Shown: positions 44,952 through 53,610 of the stretch, piece by piece | How the letters are laid out: the number at the start of each line of letters is the position of its first letter | Position numbering within the stretch: the first letter of the stretch is position 1 | Assembly: GCA_040219295.1 (NCBI GenBank) | Contig: JAVJST010000001.1 | Location: forward strand, 62,001 to 126,000 | Direction of reading: 5' to 3' | DNA from: JAVJST01 sp040219295 | GTDB taxonomy: Bacteria; Pseudomonadota; Alphaproteobacteria; Rhodospirillales; Casp-alpha2 | Length of the DNA stretch: 64,000 bases | Program-made: the position numbers and the translations under genes | The notes under the pieces: generated by a model | Database searches by the model: none | Told to the model about the DNA's origin: nothing | The model's input: only the letters and a program-made list of their open reading frames with translations

Positions 44952-45707
44952 ATGCTGATCGGCGGAACCCCGTTCGACCCCTCCGACTTCGTCCGGCCCG
45001 CAGCCACCGGCGGACCGTCCTCGCATGGCGCTGCGGGCGGTGCGGTCAGCGCCGCCACGGTCGACAACGGCGCCGACGCCGCGGCGCAGCGCGGCCGTGC
45101 GGGAGCCGATCAGGCGCTTCGCGACAAGGCGGCAAACGTGGCCAAGGGCGAGAAATCGGCGACCGCCCGAGATGGCGCGCGCCAGTCCGGCGGCGATCCC
45201 ACGGAACTCACGCCCGAGGAGGAACAGCAAGTCCGCGAGCTGAAGAAGCGTGATCAGGAAGTGCGGCGGCATGAACAGGCGCACGCCCGGGCCGCGGGCC
45301 CCTACGGCGGACAACCCCAGTATCAGTATGTACGCGGGCCGGACGGCAAGCAGTACGCCACGTCTGGTGAAGTCAAGATCGACACCAGCGAGGAGTCGTC
45401 GCCCGAGGCGACCGTCCGCAAGATGGAAATCGTCATTCGCGCCGCGCTCGCCCCGGCGGATCCGTCCGGTCAGGACCGCCAGGTGGCTGCCGAGGCCAAG
45501 CAGAAGAAGGCCGAGGCGCAGGCCGAGATTCGCGCGGAGAAACAGGAAGAACGCGGCCGGGCACTGGAACGGCAGGCATCAAGCGCGGACGATCCCGCGT
45601 CTGCGGGGCTGCCGGCCCATGTCATTGAGCAAGCCACGCAAGCCTACGGCCGGACGGCGAGCCTGTCGCTTGCCGATGGTGGCCGGGAGACCCGCGTCGA
45701 CATCTGA
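44952..45707 (+). CDS. SprA-related putative metallopeptidase (CJM1_0395 type)
   Basis: A 251-residue protein without an obvious signal peptide. The N-terminal 80 residues are low-complexity Ala/Gly. The core has ELTPEEEQQVRELKKRDQEV, then VRRHEQAHARAAGPYGGQPQ, holding a zinc-type HExxH motif. YVRGPDGKQYATSGEV and the MEIVIRAALAPADPS block follow, as in the SprA-related family. A charged coiled-coil stretch rich in Gln, Lys and Ala lies near 175-210. Family members are annotated as putative metallopeptidases, but no substrate is known. It is divergent from the YdcF gene and converges with argC, 12 bases away. Confidence 0.78.
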   Translation: MLIGGTPFDPSDFVRPAATGGPSSHGAAGGAVSAATVDNGADAAAQRGRAGADQALRDKAANVAKGEKSATARDGARQSGGDPTELTPEEEQQVRELKKRDQEVRRHEQAHARAAGPYGGQPQYQYVRGPDGKQYATSGEVKIDTSEESSPEATVRKMEIVIRAALAPADPSGQDRQVAAEAKQKKAEAQAEIRAEKQEERGRALERQASSADDPASAGLPAHVIEQATQAYGRTASLSLADGGRETRVDI

Positions 45708-45719
45708 CGCTGTCGGCCG

Positions 45720-46670
45720 TCACAGCCCTTCGGCTTCGTCGAAGCCCAGCATGAGATTGAGATTCTGCACCGCGAGGCCCGAAGCGCCCTTGCCGAGGTT
45801 GTCCAGCAATCCCATGACGACAGCCTGCCCTTCGCCGGCATTGCCGAAGACGTGCAGTCGGAGATCGTTGGTACCGTTCAGTCCCTCGGGGTCGAGGCCG
45901 CTCATCGATGCGGTTTCCTCCGGCGGAACGACATGCACGAAGCGGCAGCCATCGTAGTGCGCGGCAAGGGTCCGGTGAATGTCGGCAGGCGACGGCTTGC
46001 CCGGAAGCGCCCACAACTGAAGCGGTACCTGGACAATCATGCCCTGGCGAAAACGGCCCACGCTCGGCACGAACAGCGGCCGGTTGGCGAGGCCGCTGCG
46101 CAGCTGGATCTCGGGCACGTGCTTGTGTGCCAGCGACAGGCCGTAAACGCGGAACGGCTCTTCGGTGTAGCCTTTCGACGTCGGGTCCTCGAAGTCGGCG
46201 ATCATGCCCTTGCCGCCGCCAGAATAACCTGAAATCGCGTTAATTGTGACGGGCCAGTCCGCCGGTAGCAGACCGTTCCCGATCAGCGGCGCCAGGATCG
46301 AGATCGAGGCGTTGGCGTAGCAGCCCGGGTTGCTGACGAGGCGCGCCGCGGCGATCCGCGCGCTTTGGCCTTGGTCGAGTTCCGGCATGCCGTAGACCCA
46401 GTGATCGGCGGTCCGATGCGCGGTGCTGGCGTCGATCACCCGTGTGCCGGCGGTAGGATCGAGCAAGGCGGCCGCCTCTCGCGCGGCATCATCCGGCAGG
46501 CACAGGATGGCGAGGTCGGCGTCGTTCAGCGCCTCGCGCCGCTTGGCGGGGTCCTTGCGCTCGGAATCGTCGAGGCTGATCATGGTCAGGCCGGCATGAC
46601 CGGCGAGACGTTCCTTGATCTGCAGGCCGGTCGTCCCGGCCTCGCCGTCGATGAAGATGGACGCGGTCAT
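45720..46670 (-). CDS. argC: N-acetyl-gamma-glutamyl-phosphate reductase (type 2)
   Basis: A 316-residue NADPH enzyme reducing N-acetylglutamyl phosphate in arginine synthesis. It starts with the Rossmann block IFIDGEAGTTGLQIKERL. The catalytic Cys117 lies in LVSNPGCYANASI, and SGYSGGGKGMI and the HKHVPEIQ block follow. The shorter length and the GEAGTTGLQ start fit the type-2 ArgC group common in alphaproteobacteria. The ATG at 46670 is required by the conserved N-terminus; the same frame runs open far upstream without homology. No other arg genes adjoin. Confidence 0.95.
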   Translation of the reverse strand: MTASIFIDGEAGTTGLQIKERLAGHAGLTMISLDDSERKDPAKRREALNDADLAILCLPDDAAREAAALLDPTAGTRVIDASTAHRTADHWVYGMPELDQGQSARIAAARLVSNPGCYANASISILAPLIGNGLLPADWPVTINAISGYSGGGKGMIADFEDPTSKGYTEEPFRVYGLSLAHKHVPEIQLRSGLANRPLFVPSVGRFRQGMIVQVPLQLWALPGKPSPADIHRTLAAHYDGCRFVHVVPPEETASMSGLDPEGLNGTNDLRLHVFGNAGEGQAVVMGLLDNLGKGASGLAVQNLNLMLGFDEAEGL

Positions 46671-46768
46671 CGCGGTTTCTCTCTCGGTCTTCCGTGGATT
46701 CAGTGGCTTCGGGGCGCCTTCTCTACCACGAGTGCCGACCAGCGACAATTGGGTTGCGGGATACCCGG

Positions 46769-47242
46769 TCAGGGCAGCGTGAAGGCAATCAGCCGCCCGC
46801 AGATGAGTGCGCCGACCCAGCATGTCAGGGAGATCACCGCATGGACAGTGCAGGCACCGCGCGGCGCATAGGTCAGCGTCCATCCGTATCGCACATGGGC
46901 GATGACGGCCGACGTCGTGCCGCAGGCGACCAGGGCCAGTTTCACCCAGAGAACGTCGCTTCCCCCGTACTCCGTCGCCCGGGTCGCGAACAGGATGAGA
47001 CCCGCGCAGACCGCCAGCGCGAGCCCCGACGCCGCGGTCGCCGACAGCACCCGCACTACGTCGGCGCGATCGACACTCTTCCAGGCGATACCGAGCAGCC
47101 GCAGGTTGAGCGGCACGGTGGAACCGACGACCAGCGCAAGCCCCAGGATGTGCGCCGCGTTGACGGCCGCATATCCCCAGCGGGAGAAACGGATCGCTTC
47201 GACGAACGGCAGACCTTCGAGGGCGGCGAAGACGCCGTCCAT
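46769..47242 (-). CDS. Four-helix membrane protein, DUF6644/DUF2214-like
   Basis: A 157-residue protein with four hydrophobic segments and little else. Recognisable blocks are AAVNAAHILGLALVVGSTVP, LNLRLLGIAWKSV and LWVKLALVACG. Related small membrane proteins often lie beside DUF6152 genes, as here (9 bases downstream of one), so the two probably work together. Conserved His and polar residues in the helices could bind metal or heme, but this is speculation. Function unknown. Confidence 0.65.
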   Translation of the reverse strand: MDGVFAALEGLPFVEAIRFSRWGYAAVNAAHILGLALVVGSTVPLNLRLLGIAWKSVDRADVVRVLSATAASGLALAVCAGLILFATRATEYGGSDVLWVKLALVACGTTSAVIAHVRYGWTLTYAPRGACTVHAVISLTCWVGALICGRLIAFTLP

Positions 47243-47251
47243 GGCGCGGCC

Positions 47252-47623
47252 TCAGTCCCGGTTCGGGTAGAGATTGTATTCGACGCCGCCGATGTACAGT
47301 CGCTCGGCCTTCATCAGCCGGTCTTCGATGTTCACGGACGGTTGGCCGATAACGCGGATCTCGACGCCCTCGGCCAGGTCGCCCGGCTCGAGACCGGCGT
47401 CCTCGTTGCGCCACGGCTGGCCGACTTCGACCGTCCACACGTCGCCTTCGGCGTCGACCTTGAGCACGCCGTGCGGATTGCCGAGTTTCACCGAGGTGAT
47501 GATGCCGATGAGTTCGATGTTGCCTCCTGTCGTCCATGCCCAGCCGTGGTGCGCCAGCGCGGCGCCGGTGCCGAGGCCCGTGACGAGGAGGACGAAAGCG
47601 AACGCAACAAGCCGGTTTTTCAT
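47252..47623 (-). CDS. Exported DUF6152-like small protein
   Basis: A 123-residue protein with a signal peptide (AFVLLVTGLGTGAALAHHG). The mature part begins HHGWAWTTGGNIELIGIITS and has a beta-rich OB-like pattern: KLGNPHGVLKVDAEGDVWTV, then GDLAEGVEIRVIGQP. This matches remembered DUF6152 proteins, which are uncharacterised. It precedes the four-helix membrane protein gene by nine bases. The HH at the mature N-terminus might bind a metal, as in other exported HH-start proteins, but this is inference. Confidence 0.68.
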   Translation of the reverse strand: MKNRLVAFAFVLLVTGLGTGAALAHHGWAWTTGGNIELIGIITSVKLGNPHGVLKVDAEGDVWTVEVGQPWRNEDAGLEPGDLAEGVEIRVIGQPSVNIEDRLMKAERLYIGGVEYNLYPNRD

Positions 47624-47687
47624 GGCGGAGAACTCCCTGCCGGTGGAAATCTATGCCGCTACCGATATGGGAACGAAGACGGCAGGT

Positions 47688-49580
47688 TCAACCGCGCGAC
47701 GCGGGATCCGCCGTGAGGTTCCGCAGGGACTCGGCGGCCCCACTCGCGACGTCCGACCAGTCGCCCGGGGCGTCCTGACGGACGATCCGGATCCCGGGGT
47801 ACCACAGGCTGTCGTCGCGGCCGAGCTGCCAGTACCAGAGCGGAGCGTGTCCAAGCATCAGGACGGTCGGCACGCCGAGCCCGCCGGCGACATGGGCCGT
47901 CGTGTTCGAGATCGTCACCACGGCGTCCATCGCCGCGACCTGGGCGGCAAAGTCGTCCAGGCTCGCCATCTGGTCGATTTCCGGGTCGTCGACCACCGAG
48001 ACGCCCGTTTCCGACCTGAAGAACGCGAGGTCGTCCGCGACGTCGCCGTACTGCAGGTTCACGAAGGTCGCGTCGTCGGCCGCGAGGACGGCCGCCAGAT
48101 CCGACCGTGCGATTGATTTTTCCGAACTGTAGGCGGAACCCGCGCTGCGCCAGGCGAGGCCGACGAGCTTTTCCGACCCGTGCTTGCGGTAACGCTCGCG
48201 GCACCGTTCGGTCAATGTCGGATCGGCAGCCAGGAACGGTTTCGGCGGCGGTACTGTTTCGGGGTCGGCGCGCATCCAGCGAAACAGGCTGCCGAGCGCA
48301 ACATGGCGGTCGAAGGACCGCTCCCCGATCGAGCTTGCGGCATCTAGCGGGATCGCCTCGATAATCGGATAGGATCGGGCAAGAAGCGGCACGAGACGGG
48401 GCTCGCAAAGCAGGCTGACCTGGCCCGCCCGTGCCGCGAGTTCGCCGAGAAGGCTCGCGAACAGAATCTGGTCGCCGATCCCCTGCTCGCCCCAGACCAG
48501 AACGCTGAGGTCCGCGAGAGCGTCGCCCTGCCATTCTGTCGCGCCGGTCATTTGCTCGACGCGCCGTCCGGTGAGATCGGTCGCCGACAGCATGTCCAGC
48601 CGACTCTCGTAATCGGCGAAGCCGTTGGCAAAGTCGCTTTGCAGCAACTCGATCAGCGCGGCGTTCGTGCGCGGCACCGGGTTGTCCGGTTGCGCGGCGA
48701 TCGCCGCCTTGTGACAGGCCAGCGCCTCGGCGTGGCGGCCTTGGCTGGAAAGCGTATTGCCGAGGCTGTCACGGGCGTCGACGAAGCCCGGATCGGCCTC
48801 GACCGCGCGCCGCAGCAGCGATTCGGATTTCTCCAGTTCGCCCCGGCAGCGCAGGACGACGCCCAGGTTCGTCATGGCGAGCACCGAACCGGGCATCAGC
48901 TCGAGTGCCCGTTCGCCCGCCCGTTCGGCCTCCGCCAGTCGGTCGGCGCTGCGCAGCGCGGCCGTGAGATTGTTGAGTGCGTCGCCGTGACGCGGGTTGA
49001 GCTCGACGGCTTTCTCGAAGCATGCCACGGCTTTCTCAGGCTCGCCGAGAGACTGCAGCACCAGGCCGCGCGCATTGTGCGCATCGGGATTGCTCGCGTC
49101 GGCCTTGATGGCCTTGTCGCAATGCCTGAGCGCTACTTCGGCGTCGCCCCGGCGCAGCAGGATGAGCGCCAGGTTGGTGTGCGCCATCGGCAGTGCCGGG
49201 TTGGCCTCGATGGCCCGGCGGAAGGCCGCCTCTGCTTCATCGATCTCGCCGCCCTCCAGCAACATGCTCCCGAGGTTGTTGTGGGCGTCGGCGAACCCCG
49301 GCGCGCTCTGGCCGGACTGTGCGAACAGCCGCTTGGCGGCGTCCCGGTTGCCGGTTCTTAGCGCGACGATACCGAGAAGATTGAGGGCGATGGGCTGAGT
49401 CGGTTCGATCCGCAACACCGCGCGCAAGGCCTGCTCGGCGGGGCCCAGCTGGCCCTGGTCGAACAGGTTCATGGCGTTCTGCAGGGGCTCGTGAACGGCA
49501 GGCGATACCTGCATGGACGCCCCGCCTCGGCCGCCCTTCGCCTTCTGTTTTTCGAGTCGTCGGCGCTCCGCGCGGTTCAT
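47688..49580 (-). CDS. TPR-repeat protein with GT9-like glycosyltransferase domain
   Basis: A 630-residue cytosolic protein. The start MNRAERRRLEKQKAKGG is basic. Residues 30-330 are about eight tetratricopeptide repeats (for example ADAHNNLGSMLLEGGEIDEA and DALNNLTAALRSADRLAEAE). The C-terminal 280 residues resemble heptosyltransferase-type folds, with VLVWGEQGIGDQILFASLLG, GLAWRSAGSAYSSEKSI, and TISNTTAHVAGGLGVPTVLM. Such fusions are annotated as TPR glycosyltransferases and often act on flagellin or surface glycans. AGGG eight bases before ATG 49580 decides the start over 49595. Donor and acceptor are unknown. Confidence 0.8.
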   Translation of the reverse strand: MNRAERRRLEKQKAKGGRGGASMQVSPAVHEPLQNAMNLFDQGQLGPAEQALRAVLRIEPTQPIALNLLGIVALRTGNRDAAKRLFAQSGQSAPGFADAHNNLGSMLLEGGEIDEAEAAFRRAIEANPALPMAHTNLALILLRRGDAEVALRHCDKAIKADASNPDAHNARGLVLQSLGEPEKAVACFEKAVELNPRHGDALNNLTAALRSADRLAEAERAGERALELMPGSVLAMTNLGVVLRCRGELEKSESLLRRAVEADPGFVDARDSLGNTLSSQGRHAEALACHKAAIAAQPDNPVPRTNAALIELLQSDFANGFADYESRLDMLSATDLTGRRVEQMTGATEWQGDALADLSVLVWGEQGIGDQILFASLLGELAARAGQVSLLCEPRLVPLLARSYPIIEAIPLDAASSIGERSFDRHVALGSLFRWMRADPETVPPPKPFLAADPTLTERCRERYRKHGSEKLVGLAWRSAGSAYSSEKSIARSDLAAVLAADDATFVNLQYGDVADDLAFFRSETGVSVVDDPEIDQMASLDDFAAQVAAMDAVVTISNTTAHVAGGLGVPTVLMLGHAPLWYWQLGRDDSLWYPGIRIVRQDAPGDWSDVASGAAESLRNLTADPASRG

Positions 49581-49821
49581 CGTCGAGCCCTGCATTGCGG
49601 GAGAACGGCGCGTCCCCGCGCCGGGCGACATACTTCCCCATGGTCCCCGCCGGTTCAAGCCTCGCCATGTGCATCGGCTGATTGACGGTTGGGCGAATTT
49701 GCGTTGCACTCTCCCTGGGGGAAGGTATCGCGATATCGTGACACCACAACCAACGAAACGGAATCGTTCCGGCAAGGAACGACGTCAGGGACAACAACTC
49801 TAAAAGAATCAGGAGAGGATT

Positions 49822-51021
49822 ATGAGGGCATCCCGTTTTGCTTTTGCTGCCGCGGCCGGACTGCTTGCAGCCGGTACGGCAATCGGCTCGGCCAAGGCCG
49901 AGGAGATCAAGATCGGCGTGTTTCTCGGTTTCACCGGACCGATCGAATCCATCGTCGCCGACATGGGCCCGGCCGCCGAACTGGCGATCAAGGAAGTCAA
50001 CGACAGCGGCAAGCTGCTTGGGGGCTCGTCCGTGGTCGGTGTCAGGGGCGACACCACCTGTGTCGACGCTGCGGCGGCAACGGCGGCGGCCGAGCGCCTC
50101 GTCACGTCCGACAAGGTTGCCGCGATCGTCGGCGGAGACTGTTCCGGCGTGACCGGCGCGGCGTTGCAGAACGTCGCGCGGCCGAACGGCGTCGTCATGG
50201 TTTCGCCGTCCGCCACGTCGCCGGGTCTGTCGACGGCGGAAGACGATGGCCTGTTCTTCCGCACCGCGCCGTCCGATGCCCGTCAGGGTGAAATCGTTGC
50301 CGACATCCTGAAGGGCAAGGGCATCTCGAACATCGCCATCAGCTACACCAACAACGATTACGGCAAGGGTCTGGCCGATTCGATCGCGACCAACTTCACT
50401 AACGGCGGCGGAACGGTCACCATCAATGCGCCGCACGAGGACGGCAAGGGCGACTACACCGCGGAGGTCGCCGCGCTGGCGGCCGCCGGCGGTGAAGTGC
50501 TCGTCGTCGCCGGTTACACCGATCAGGGCGGCCGGGGCATCGTTCAGGCGTCGCTCGATACCGGTGCGTTCGATACCTTCTACTTCCCCGACGGCATGAT
50601 CGGCGAAGCGCTTGAGGTCAACTTCGGTTCCGACATCGACGGCTCGTTCGGCGCGCACCCGGGCACCGACAGCCCCGGCGCCGCGACCTTCGCGGAGATG
50701 GCCGAGGCCAACGGCTTCTCGGCCGGACCGTTCGCCGGTGAATCCTACGACGCCGCGGCCCTGATCATGCTCGCCATGCAGGCGGCCGGATCGTCCGAGA
50801 GCGGCGCGCTCAAGGACAAGATCATGATGGTGGCCAATGCGCCGGGTGAGAAGATCTTCCCGGGCGAACTCGGCAAGGCGCTCGACATCATCGCCGGCGG
50901 CGGCGACGTCGACTATGTCGGTGCCTCCGCGGTCGAACTCATCGGCCCTGGCGAAAGTGCCGGCAACTATCGTGAGATCAAGATCGACGGCGGCAAGATC
51001 ATGACCGTCGGCTATCGCTGA
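49822..51021 (+). CDS. livJ: Branched-chain amino-acid-type ABC transporter substrate-binding protein
   Basis: A 399-residue periplasmic receptor. A signal peptide ends near AKAEE. The mature part opens with IKIGVFLGFTGPIESIVADM, and the type I lobes carry VGGDCSGVTGAALQNVARPN and NNDYGKGLADSIATNF. It is the first gene of a complete livJGFHM operon. AGGAGAGG precedes the ATG. C38-type Cys residues (DTTCVD and GDCSG) could form the usual lobe disulfide. True ligand may be another amino acid, amide or urea-like compound; homology gives only the transporter class. The 240-base leader has a short palindrome TATCGCGATA (49726-49735). Confidence 0.92.
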   Translation: MRASRFAFAAAAGLLAAGTAIGSAKAEEIKIGVFLGFTGPIESIVADMGPAAELAIKEVNDSGKLLGGSSVVGVRGDTTCVDAAAATAAAERLVTSDKVAAIVGGDCSGVTGAALQNVARPNGVVMVSPSATSPGLSTAEDDGLFFRTAPSDARQGEIVADILKGKGISNIAISYTNNDYGKGLADSIATNFTNGGGTVTINAPHEDGKGDYTAEVAALAAAGGEVLVVAGYTDQGGRGIVQASLDTGAFDTFYFPDGMIGEALEVNFGSDIDGSFGAHPGTDSPGAATFAEMAEANGFSAGPFAGESYDAAALIMLAMQAAGSSESGALKDKIMMVANAPGEKIFPGELGKALDIIAGGGDVDYVGASAVELIGPGESAGNYREIKIDGGKIMTVGYR

Positions 51022-51032
51022 TCCGACGACGT

Positions 51033-51069
51033 GAAAACCCCGGGCAGCCCTGCGTTGCCCGGGGTTTTC
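51033..51069 (+). terminator. Strong hairpin between livJ and livG
   Basis: A 14-pair perfect stem (51033-51046 with 51056-51069) with a nine-base loop. The right arm ends in TTTTC. It lies 11 bases after the livJ stop and 11 before livG, so it probably acts as a partial terminator/3' stabiliser that keeps livJ in excess over the membrane components. Confidence 0.85.
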
Positions 51070-51079
51070 GCATCCCGAA

Positions 51080-51889
51080 ATGATAGTCATCGACAACGTT
51101 CACCTGAGCTTCGGCGGTATCCGCGCCGTCGACGGCGCCTCGTTCGAGATCGAACAAGGCTCGATCACCGGGCTGATCGGCCCCAATGGTGCCGGCAAGA
51201 CGACCCTGTTCAACATCATCGCCGGTCATTATGCGCCCTCCTCCGGGACGATCTGGCTCGACGGCGAAGACATTACCGGGCTCAGGCCGCACGACCTGTT
51301 CGCCAAGGGGCTGCTTCGCACATTCCAGATCGCGCACGAGTTCGCCTCGCTGACGGTCCGCGAAAACCTGATGATGGTGCCGGCCGGACAGACCGGCGAA
51401 CGCATCTGGGGCACATGGTTCGAGCGTCCGCGCATACGCGAGGAAGAGCGCGCCAATCGGGCCAAGGCCGACGAGGTCATGGAGTTCCTGCAGATCACCC
51501 ACGTCGCCGACGAGCTGGCCGGCAACCTCTCGGGCGGCCAGAAGAAGCTGCTTGAGCTCGGCCGGACCATGATGACCGATGCCAAGATCGTCTTCCTCGA
51601 CGAGGTCGGCGCTGGGGTCAACCGCACACTGCTCGGCACCATCTGCGATGCCATCGTCCGGCTGCAGCAGGAAAAGGGTTACACGTTCTGCGTCATCGAA
51701 CACGACATGGACATGATCGCCAGTCTGTGCGACCCGGTTATCGTCATGGCCGAGGGCAAGGTTCTGGCGACCGGGCGCGCCGACGAAATCCTCGAGAACG
51801 AACTGGTCATCGAGGCCTATCTCGGCCGCGGGCTGAAGAACAAACCGGCCGCAGACGGGTCCGCCGCGCACGGGGGAACGCCGTCATGA
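51080..51889 (+). CDS. livG: Branched-chain amino-acid ABC transporter ATPase LivG
   Basis: A 269-residue ATPase. Walker A is GPNGAGKTT, the signature is LSGGQKKLLELGR and the H-loop is VIEHDMDMI. Walker B and the D-loop read VFLDEVGAGVN, where LivG proteins usually have DEPAAGLN; the catalytic Glu is kept, but Pro is replaced by Val. The tail is extended by about 15 residues. Its last codons overlap livF (ATGA at 51886), so the two ATPases are translationally coupled. Confidence 0.94.
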   Translation: MIVIDNVHLSFGGIRAVDGASFEIEQGSITGLIGPNGAGKTTLFNIIAGHYAPSSGTIWLDGEDITGLRPHDLFAKGLLRTFQIAHEFASLTVRENLMMVPAGQTGERIWGTWFERPRIREEERANRAKADEVMEFLQITHVADELAGNLSGGQKKLLELGRTMMTDAKIVFLDEVGAGVNRTLLGTICDAIVRLQQEKGYTFCVIEHDMDMIASLCDPVIVMAEGKVLATGRADEILENELVIEAYLGRGLKNKPAADGSAAHGGTPS

Positions 51890-52590
51890 GCGCCCTGGTC
51901 GGCGAGCACATGACGGGCGGTTACGGTGGTCCCGACATCCTGGACGACTGCACGATTGCCGCGGAACCCGGCGAGATCACGGTTATCGTCGGTCCCAACG
52001 GCGCCGGCAAGTCGACGGCGATGAAGGCGGTTTTCGGCATGCTCAACCTGCGCCGCGGCCGGGTGACGGTCGGCGATCACGACATCTCCGGGCTGTCTCC
52101 GCAGGAGCGCGTCCGCGAGGGCATGGCCTTCGTGCCGCAGACGCGGAACGTCTTCGCCACCATGACGGTCGAGGAAAACCTTGAGATGGGCGCGTTCATT
52201 CGCGACGACGACATTGCCGAGACCATGGCGCAGGTCTACGAGCTGTTCCCGGTCCTTCACGAAAAGCGTCTGCAGAATGCCGGAGAGCTCTCCGGCGGCC
52301 AGCGCCAGCAGGTCGCCGTCGGCCGCGCGTTGATGACCAAGCCGAAGATTCTCATGCTCGACGAACCGACGGCCGGGGTTTCGCCCATCGTCATGGACGA
52401 GCTGTTCGACCGCATCATCGAGATCGCCCGGGCCGGCGTCGCCGTGCTGATGGTCGAGCAGAACGCCAAGCAGGCCCTCAACATCGCCGACAAGGGTTAC
52501 GTCCTTGTCCAGGGCGCCAACCGCTTCACCGGGACCGGACGCGAGCTGCTCGACGACGCGGAAGTTCGCCGCGCGTTTCTGGGCGGATAG
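51886..52590 (+). CDS. livF: Branched-chain amino-acid ABC transporter ATPase LivF
   Basis: A 234-residue ATPase. Walker A is GPNGAGKST, the Q-loop region is FVPQTRNVF, the signature is LSGGQRQQVAVGRAL and Walker B is ILMLDEPTAGVSP, followed by MVEQNAKQAL. It is shorter than LivG, as is usual. The start at 51886 overlaps the livG stop. It pairs with LivG under the LivH/LivM permeases. Confidence 0.94.
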   Translation: MSALVGEHMTGGYGGPDILDDCTIAAEPGEITVIVGPNGAGKSTAMKAVFGMLNLRRGRVTVGDHDISGLSPQERVREGMAFVPQTRNVFATMTVEENLEMGAFIRDDDIAETMAQVYELFPVLHEKRLQNAGELSGGQRQQVAVGRALMTKPKILMLDEPTAGVSPIVMDELFDRIIEIARAGVAVLMVEQNAKQALNIADKGYVLVQGANRFTGTGRELLDDAEVRRAFLGG

Positions 52591-52599
52591 GAGGCCTCC

Positions 52600-53610
52600 G
52601 TGGATTTCGTCAACGCCGTCGTCCTGTTCGCCAACTTCGTGGTCGTGCCGGCCATGGCCTACGGCAGCCAGCTCGCGCTCGGCGCCCTCGGCATCACCGT
52701 CATCTACGCCATTCTCAGGTTTTCGAACTTCGCCCACGGCGAAACCATGTCGTTCGGCGCGATGGCCTCGATTCTCGTGATGTGGGGCCTGCAGGCGGCC
52801 GGCGTCAGCATCGATCCGCTGCCGACGATCCTGCTGGCGCTGCCGGTCGGTATCGTGATCACCGTCGCCATGCTGATACTCGTCGACCGGCTGGTGTTCC
52901 ATCACTACCGCAAGGTCAAGTCGGCGCCGGTGGTCCTGCTGATCGCCTCGACGGGCGTGATGTTCTGCCTCAACGGCGTGATCCGTTTCATCATCGGCCC
53001 CGATGACCAGCGCGTCGCCGACGGTGAGCGTTTCGTCATCGGCGTGCGTGACTTCAAGGCAATGACCGGACTGGAGGAAGGCCTGGCGATCAAGACCTCG
53101 CAACTGCTGTCGGTCGGTGCCGGCGTGCTGTGCGTCGCCGTGCTGTTCTGGTTCCTCAACCGGACGCGGGCCGGCAAGTCGATGCGCGCATACTCGGACA
53201 ACGAGGACCTCGCCCTGCTCTCGGGCGTCAACCCGGATCGCGTCGTGCTCTATGCCTGGATCATCGTCGGCATTCTCGCGGCCATCGCCGGGTCGCTCTA
53301 CGGGCTCGACAAGTCGTACAAGCCGTTTACCTACCTGCAGCTGCTGCTGCCGATCTTCGCATCCGCCATCGTCGGCGGCATCGGCAACCCGGTCGGCGCC
53401 ATCGTCGGCGGTTTCATCATCGCCTTCTCCGAAGTCACGGTGACATACGCCTACAAGAAGTTCTTCGGTTACCTGCTGCCCGACGCCTGGGCGCCGGACG
53501 GTCTCGCCCAGCTGCTGGCCACGGATTACAAGTTCGCGGTGTCGTTCGTGATCCTGGTCATCGTGCTGATCTTCCGGCCGACCGGCATATTTCGCGGGAG
53601 GACACTGTGA
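52600..53610 (+). CDS. livH: Branched-chain amino-acid ABC transporter permease LivH
   Basis: A 336-residue inner-membrane permease with about eight hydrophobic segments. Typical blocks are LGALGITVIYAILRFSNFAH, the coupling region RTRAGKSMRAYSDNEDLALL and FASAIVGGIGNPVGAIVGGF. GTG start at 52600 with GGAGG-like GATAGGAGGCCTCC upstream. Its end overlaps livM (GTGA at 53607). Confidence 0.93.
   Translation: MDFVNAVVLFANFVVVPAMAYGSQLALGALGITVIYAILRFSNFAHGETMSFGAMASILVMWGLQAAGVSIDPLPTILLALPVGIVITVAMLILVDRLVFHHYRKVKSAPVVLLIASTGVMFCLNGVIRFIIGPDDQRVADGERFVIGVRDFKAMTGLEEGLAIKTSQLLSVGAGVLCVAVLFWFLNRTRAGKSMRAYSDNEDLALLSGVNPDRVVLYAWIIVGILAAIAGSLYGLDKSYKPFTYLQLLLPIFASAIVGGIGNPVGAIVGGFIIAFSEVTVTYAYKKFFGYLLPDAWAPDGLAQLLATDYKFAVSFVILVIVLIFRPTGIFRGRTL

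Noticed and set aside
46671..47537. Long N-terminal extension of ArgC
   Set aside because: The frame stays open upstream but crosses two other genes; ArgC homology begins exactly at ATG 46670.
49237..51096. 619-codon minus-strand frame
   Set aside because: Runs antisense to livJ and then out of frame through the TPR gene; no ribosome site or homology.
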